The notes beneath the pieces are model-generated. The model worked only from the letters and a program-made list of their open reading frames with translations. It was not told where the DNA came from and ran no database searches. The position numbers and the translations under genes were made by a program. 8,383 bases of DNA from contig JABGPX010000337.1 in the NCBI GenBank assembly GCA_018644745.1, forward strand, positions 1-8,383, written 5' to 3'. Of this stretch, positions 6,725 through 8,383 are shown in pieces; within the stretch, counting starts at the first letter, position 1, and each line of letters opens with the position of its first letter. The stretch comes from Spirochaetales bacterium (GTDB lineage: Bacteria; Spirochaetota; Spirochaetia; ARS1246).

Positions 6725-8013
6725 TCATCTCGGATGACCACCGCTGGTGCGACTCCGGGGCGTACGGCAATGCCGATGTATACATGCCGAATCTGGATCG
6801 GCTTGCGGCTGACGGGATGCGTTTTGACAACTACTACACCCCCTCACCGATCTGCGCGCCAGCCCGGATGGCCCTCTATTCAGGACTCTTTCCGGTGCGC
6901 AATGGCGGCTGGCCCAATCACAGCCAGTGTTATGTCGGCACGCGAAGCATCGTACACCATTTGAGCGATCTCGGTTATCGCGTTGGCTTGCATGGCAAGA
7001 AGCATTTTGGTCCGGAAAGCGTCTTTCCTTTTGAACAGGTCGATGATGTCTCAGTCTTCATGGATCGGGATCCCGCTCAACCGTATTGCCTGGTCATCGG
7101 AACCAAGGAACCACACACACCATGGGGAGACATAAGTGAAGAGCTGTATGATCCGAAGGAGTTAGCTCTCTCCCCAAACCTAATTGACACCCCTGGCACA
7201 CGCTGCGCACTGGCAAAGTACTACAGCTCTTTGAGTCGTCTTGATGCGAGAATCGGAGAGTTCATTGGATATGTCGATGCTTCTGATCACGCCGAGAATA
7301 CGGCAGTTATCTACACGTCTGATCATGGTGCTCAGTTTCCCGGTGGGAAGTGGACCTGCTATGAGCCGGGCTTGCGAGTTCCTTTCGTGATCAGGTGGCC
7401 GCATCGTGTGGCCGATGGCGTCACTAACGCGACGATGATTCAGCATGTCGACGTGTTGCCGACCCTCGTCGAGATTGCCGGTGGCGATCCGCTTGCCATC
7501 GACACCGGCCTCCCCGGCGCCAACGATGGGGGGAGAGGGTTCGACGGTACAAGCTTCCTTTCCGTACTGACGGGTGGGAGCGAGGCACATCGCGCGTTTG
7601 TTTACGGAGTCCACACACAACACGGGACCATCAATGGCGTGCCGTACCCGGTTCGTTCGGTTTGTGACGGCAAGCACAAGTACATTCTGAATCTCTGCCA
7701 TGAATCTGAATACAGCAACGCAATCACCGGGCCGGCCAATGTAAACCATGATAATGCTTACTGGCAGGAATGGTTAACCGCTTCCAAAGACAACATGCAG
7801 GCGTTGTTTCTCGTCGATCGCTACGTGCATCGCCCGAAAGAAGAGTTATACGATCTGGAGCGGGATCCGTGGGAACTCGAGAATCGGATAGATGACCTCG
7901 CGGTCGCGACAGAAAGGGATGCCCTCTCGCAAAGGCTGACGCAATGGATGAAGCAGCAAGGTGACGAGGGCATTGAAACAGAACTGCGCGCGCAGGACCG
8001 ACAAAAACGTTGA
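6697..8013 (+). CDS. Type I sulfatase, heparan N-sulfatase (SGSH)-like
   Basis: The protein has 438 residues. The sulfatase core is complete: SDD with metal-binding D13 and D14; the formylglycine signature CAPARMALYSG with C53 and R57; HGKKHFGP with K101 and H103; EPHTPWGD with H140; TSDHG with D209 and H210; K218 downstream; and the C-terminal ELYDLERDPWELENR typical of the alkaline-phosphatase fold. Cys at 53 makes it a Cys-type enzyme needing a formylglycine-generating enzyme; none is in this window. GKKHFGPESVFPF closely recalls human N-sulfoglucosamine sulfohydrolase, so hydrolysis of an N- or O-sulfate on a glycosaminoglycan-like sugar is the best guess. The stretch between F112 and the PYCLVIG strand (from 129) is short for the family and may lack a helix. 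No signal peptide precedes PNILLIISDD, so it is probably cytoplasmic. The start has only a weak upstream purine tract (AGGG, 6683-6686) and lies inside the end of the oxidoreductase pseudogene. Confidence 0.92.
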   Translation: MEQQPNILLIISDDHRWCDSGAYGNADVYMPNLDRLAADGMRFDNYYTPSPICAPARMALYSGLFPVRNGGWPNHSQCYVGTRSIVHHLSDLGYRVGLHGKKHFGPESVFPFEQVDDVSVFMDRDPAQPYCLVIGTKEPHTPWGDISEELYDPKELALSPNLIDTPGTRCALAKYYSSLSRLDARIGEFIGYVDASDHAENTAVIYTSDHGAQFPGGKWTCYEPGLRVPFVIRWPHRVADGVTNATMIQHVDVLPTLVEIAGGDPLAIDTGLPGANDGGRGFDGTSFLSVLTGGSEAHRAFVYGVHTQHGTINGVPYPVRSVCDGKHKYILNLCHESEYSNAITGPANVNHDNAYWQEWLTASKDNMQALFLVDRYVHRPKEELYDLERDPWELENRIDDLAVATERDALSQRLTQWMKQQGDEGIETELRAQDRQKR

Positions 8014-8019
8014 CCTGAG

Positions 8020-8205
8020 ATGGTATTCAGTAAAACAACACAGACAAAAAAGCGTTGCACAGCGACGCGGAAAACCGCGCGCGTGAACGCAGATGTTGAT
8101 GAGTGGGCTCTCGCCGAGATAACGAAAGCAGGGGCCTACCCCTACGAAGGAGAGATCGTAACGGTTCATCTCGACCAACGAACGCTCCGAACAACCGGAA
8201 AGTAA
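8020..8205 (+). pseudogene. Short ORF of unknown function ended by the IS66-type insertion
   Basis: An open frame of 61 codons starts at ATG 8020, 6 nt after the sulfatase stop, and ends at TAA 8203-8205. The last codons read ...EGEIVTVHLDQRTLRTTGK. The TAA is supplied by the GTAA terminus of the IS66-like element, so any original protein ran further and was interrupted. The start is uncertain: no Shine-Dalgarno precedes it, and the first half (KTTQTKKRCTATRKTAR) is low in family-like character. The second half, from about NADVDEWALAEITKAGAYPY, looks more like folded protein. I do not recognise a family. It could be a fragment of an older gene, or non-coding sequence that happens to be open. 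Confidence 0.35.
8194..8201. other. Candidate 8-bp target site of the IS66-like insertion (ACCGGAAA)
   Basis: IS66-family elements typically duplicate 8 bp of target. The 8 bp abutting the GTAAGCG end are ACCGGAAA. The matching copy should lie beyond the right end of the element, outside this window, so this is a prediction rather than an observation. Confidence 0.4.
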
Positions 8206-8383
8206 GCGTCTTTTTAGACCCATCTTTGTCTCCGGGTACTTTCGTGGCAAGCTGACCGAAAATTTATTTCTGGAGGCTTGCGATGGCACAAAATCGGCGG
8301 AGGAACGCTCAGGAATGGAGCGAGATTTTTTCAGATTGGCAAAGGAGCGGTGAATCTCAGCACGGGTATTGTCGGCACGAAGA
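8202..8383 (+). mobile_element. Left end of an IS66-family insertion sequence (continues past the window)
   Basis: The sequence starting GTAAGCGTC at 8202 matches the 5'-GTAA terminus characteristic of IS66-family inverted repeats. About 80 bp further in, a tnpA-like gene begins in the same orientation, as expected for the tnpA-tnpB-tnpC order of the family. The element interrupts an upstream reading frame. The right end, tnpB, tnpC and the target duplication lie beyond the window, so completeness cannot be judged. Confidence 0.75.
8283..8383 (+). CDS. tnpA: IS66-family accessory protein TnpA (N-terminus only)
   Basis: From ATG 8283, 33 codons are visible before the window ends: MAQNRRRNAQEW, SEIFSDWQRSGES, then QHGYCRHE. 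This fits the N-terminal helix-turn-helix region of IS66 TnpA accessory proteins, whose hallmark is 'R-R-x-x-x-x-W...I...W/Q-x-S-G-x-S...FCR'. Those proteins are usually around 100-140 residues, so most of it is missing. GGAGG at 8272-8276 lies 6 nt before the ATG and supports this start. TnpA is needed for transposition of IS66 together with TnpB and the transposase TnpC. Nothing in the visible part suggests decay. Confidence 0.82.
   Translation, partial: MAQNRRRNAQEWSEIFSDWQRSGESQHGYCRHE

Noticed and set aside
7180..7749. 189-residue minus-strand frame inside the sulfatase gene
   Set aside because: It is antisense to a gene with complete sulfatase motifs, and its translation shows no domain-like pattern.
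7846..8289. 147-residue minus-strand frame spanning the sulfatase end and the IS66 left end
   Set aside because: It crosses the IS boundary at 8202 and a supported gene end, so it cannot be one old gene, and its sequence is Cys/Arg-rich shadow-like.

Overview
The window looks like a chromosomal accessory region of a heterotrophic bacterium with a large carbohydrate-degradation repertoire. FAD-dependent oxidoreductases of the FAD_oxidored type (one with a golvesin-like C-terminal domain), a very large six-hairpin glycosidase-like protein and a formylglycine-type sulfatase are a combination common in Planctomycetota, Verrucomicrobiota, Lentisphaerota and Poribacteria-like genomes. That lineage guess is inference: there is no marker gene here. 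All intact metabolic genes lie on the + strand.

Layout. (1) 2-889: C-terminal two thirds of a FAD-dependent oxidoreductase cut by the window edge. (2) 971-3061: a second, diverged FAD-dependent oxidoreductase with a C-terminal golvesin-like beta domain and an in-frame 12-bp tandem repeat. (3) 3062-3480: a GC-rich island with a minus-strand remnant resembling the C-terminus of an IS21-type transposase. (4) 3481-6348: a 955-residue (alpha/alpha)6-barrel-like protein with a C-terminal NEW3-like domain, of unassigned family. (5) 6390-6724: a wrecked third FAD_oxidored gene, reduced to its N-terminal dinucleotide-binding stub plus a frameshifted central part. (6) 6697-8013: an SGSH-like sulfatase whose start codon lies inside the end of that pseudogene. 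(7) 8020-8201: a short ORF of unknown nature that ends at (8) 8202-8383: the left end of an IS66-family element with the start of its tnpA gene.

How the parts fit. The glycosidase-like protein, sulfatase and FAD enzymes could act together on a sulfated or oxidised sugar, with the sulfatase removing sulfate (possibly N-linked, by resemblance to heparan N-sulfatase). None of the proteins with a visible N-terminus has a recognisable signal peptide, so any such step would be cytoplasmic on imported oligosaccharides. This pathway is a hypothesis from neighbourhood only.

The clearest story in the DNA is rearrangement. Two transposon families, a deleted oxidoreductase gene, a sulfatase sitting on the pseudogene's end, and an ORF stopped by an IS end all lie within 5.3 kb. 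The central segment of the pseudogene ends at the same family position (SGRxAI) where the left-edge gene fragment begins, so the two are paralogues, and recombination among such copies may have shaped the locus.
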